DNA from: CAZVIK01 sp964627045
Lineage (GTDB): Bacteria; Acidobacteriota; Terriglobia; Bryobacterales; Bryobacteraceae
DNA length: 11,505 nucleotides
Direction of reading: 5' to 3'
Assembly (NCBI GenBank): GCA_964627045.1
Contig: CAZVIK010000126.1
Location: 1 to 11,505 of the forward strand
The position numbers and the translations under genes are program-made. A model generated the notes under the pieces. The model worked only from the letters and a program-made list of their open reading frames with translations. It was not told the origin of the DNA and ran no database searches. Shown here in pieces: positions 10,802-11,505 of the stretch. Each line of letters opens with the position of its first letter. The stretch's first letter is position 1.

Positions 10802-11505
10802 ACCGGTTGTTGCTGCGTCAGACAGTGCAGCGTGCCGTAGCCGAGCACCAGGTCCACGGCGTGGATGCCGATGACTGGACGGTCCGTGATGAGCTCGCCG
10901 AGGATTCCGAGCGCCACGCGGTCTTTGGGATCGTTGAAGGTCGGCACGATGACCGCCGCGTTGGAAATGTAGAAATTGGCGTAGCTGGCCGGCAGGCGGT
11001 CGCCGTCGAAGTACAGCGAGCCCGGCATCGGCAGCGCTACAATCTCGGGCTTCGAGCCATTTTCGAGCCGCAAATCCTGAATCCGCTCCCAATTCTCGCA
11101 GAGCACACGGTACTTGGCGTCGAACGGGTTGTCCTCCCGGATCAACACCAATGTTTTCGGATTCACGAAGCGGCAGATGTCGTCGATGTGCCCGTGGGTA
11201 TCGTCGCCTTCCGGGCCGCCGGGGAGCCAAAAGATGTTGGACACCCCCAGGTTGTGGCGCAGCGCCTCCTCAAACTCGCGGCGGTCGACGCCGGGGTTGC
11301 GCACCTGTACGGCCGGGTCCAGGTAGCACTCCTCGGTGGTGAGCAGCGTGCCGCGCCCGTTGACCTCGATTCCGCCGCCCTCCAGGACAAACGCACCACC
11401 GCCGCATTCGGCGTGAAACAGGCTCTTGCCCAGGCGGTAGGACGCGGTGTCGGGAACGCGCCGGTCCTTCTGCCAGTCGGAGTAATTCGCCCAGCCATTG
11501 AAATG
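10792..11505 (-). CDS. aguA: Agmatine deiminase (agmatine iminohydrolase), C-terminal part
   Basis: The frame is open from the window edge to the TAA at 10792-10794, giving the last 237 residues; about 100 N-terminal residues are missing. The fragment starts HFNGWANYSDWQKD and carries the family motifs in order: LEGGGIEVNGRGTLLTTEEC (41-60), RNPG, PGGPEGDDTHGHIDD (96-109) with the catalytic histidine in GHIDD, ASYANFYI, and YGTLHCLTQQQP near the C-terminus. In that last motif C228 (codon 10822-10824) is the catalytic nucleophile of the guanidino-group-modifying fold. The enzyme converts agmatine to N-carbamoylputrescine and ammonia in the arginine decarboxylase route to putrescine, in the cytoplasm. 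Internal GTG codons such as that at 11304 are not starts, because conserved motifs lie upstream of them. No partner gene such as N-carbamoylputrescine amidohydrolase (aguB) is visible; it could lie beyond the window. Confidence 0.93.
   Translation of the reverse strand, partial: HFNGWANYSDWQKDRRVPDTASYRLGKSLFHAECGGGAFVLEGGGIEVNGRGTLLTTEECYLDPAVQVRNPGVDRREFEEALRHNLGVSNIFWLPGGPEGDDTHGHIDDICRFVNPKTLVLIREDNPFDAKYRVLCENWERIQDLRLENGSKPEIVALPMPGSLYFDGDRLPASYANFYISNAAVIVPTFNDPKDRVALGILGELITDRPVIGIHAVDLVLGYGTLHCLTQQQPVGA

Overview
The window is GC-rich and carries a set of proteins that points to an acidobacterium of the Solibacter/Bryobacter type. Three neighbouring secreted proteins end in the same roughly 240-residue C-terminal domain, which matches what I remember of the 'Solibacter uncharacterized C-terminal domain' family (TIGR03437). 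Two of them carry SBBP-type beta-propeller repeats, and a fourth secreted protein is built from carboxypeptidase-regulatory-like units. Such proteins are strongly expanded in Acidobacteria. The taxonomic call is an inference from these families.

Layout, left to right. Positions 1-146 (minus) hold the first 48 codons of an alpha-glucan phosphorylase, with a very good ribosome binding site and a possible TATAAT promoter element behind it. Positions 268-7966 (minus) hold a tight three-gene run, read right to left: a 999-residue seven-bladed propeller protein, a 990-residue paralogue of it, and a 560-residue protein with three IPT/TIG-like units. The gaps are 14 and about 29 nt, so the three are probably co-transcribed. 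Upstream on the same strand is a PhzF-family gene (8094-8879). Diverging from it is a 609-residue secreted protein with five carboxypeptidase-regulatory-like units (8959-10788). It converges, with only 3 nt between stop codons, on the C-terminal 237 residues of an agmatine deiminase (10792-11505, minus), which runs off the window.

How the genes may work together. The three-gene run looks like a modular cell-surface or secreted set. Two members share an N-terminal domain and a propeller, and all three share the C-terminal domain while the repeat modules in front of it differ. That is consistent with the C-terminal domain being a common anchoring, sorting or assembly module, but the sequence does not prove it. 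The metabolic genes around it (glycogen breakdown, PhzF isomerase-like enzyme, agmatine to N-carbamoylputrescine) have no evident functional link to it.

No tRNA, rRNA, CRISPR array, insertion sequence or phage gene was seen. No gene-free stretch exceeds about 130 bases. The most interesting non-coding signals are a perfect hairpin that puts the start codon of the second propeller gene in its loop (4941-4962), an inverted repeat touching the ribosome binding site of the phosphorylase gene (161-225), and a GC hairpin that places both stop codons of the convergent pair in its loop (10776-10801).
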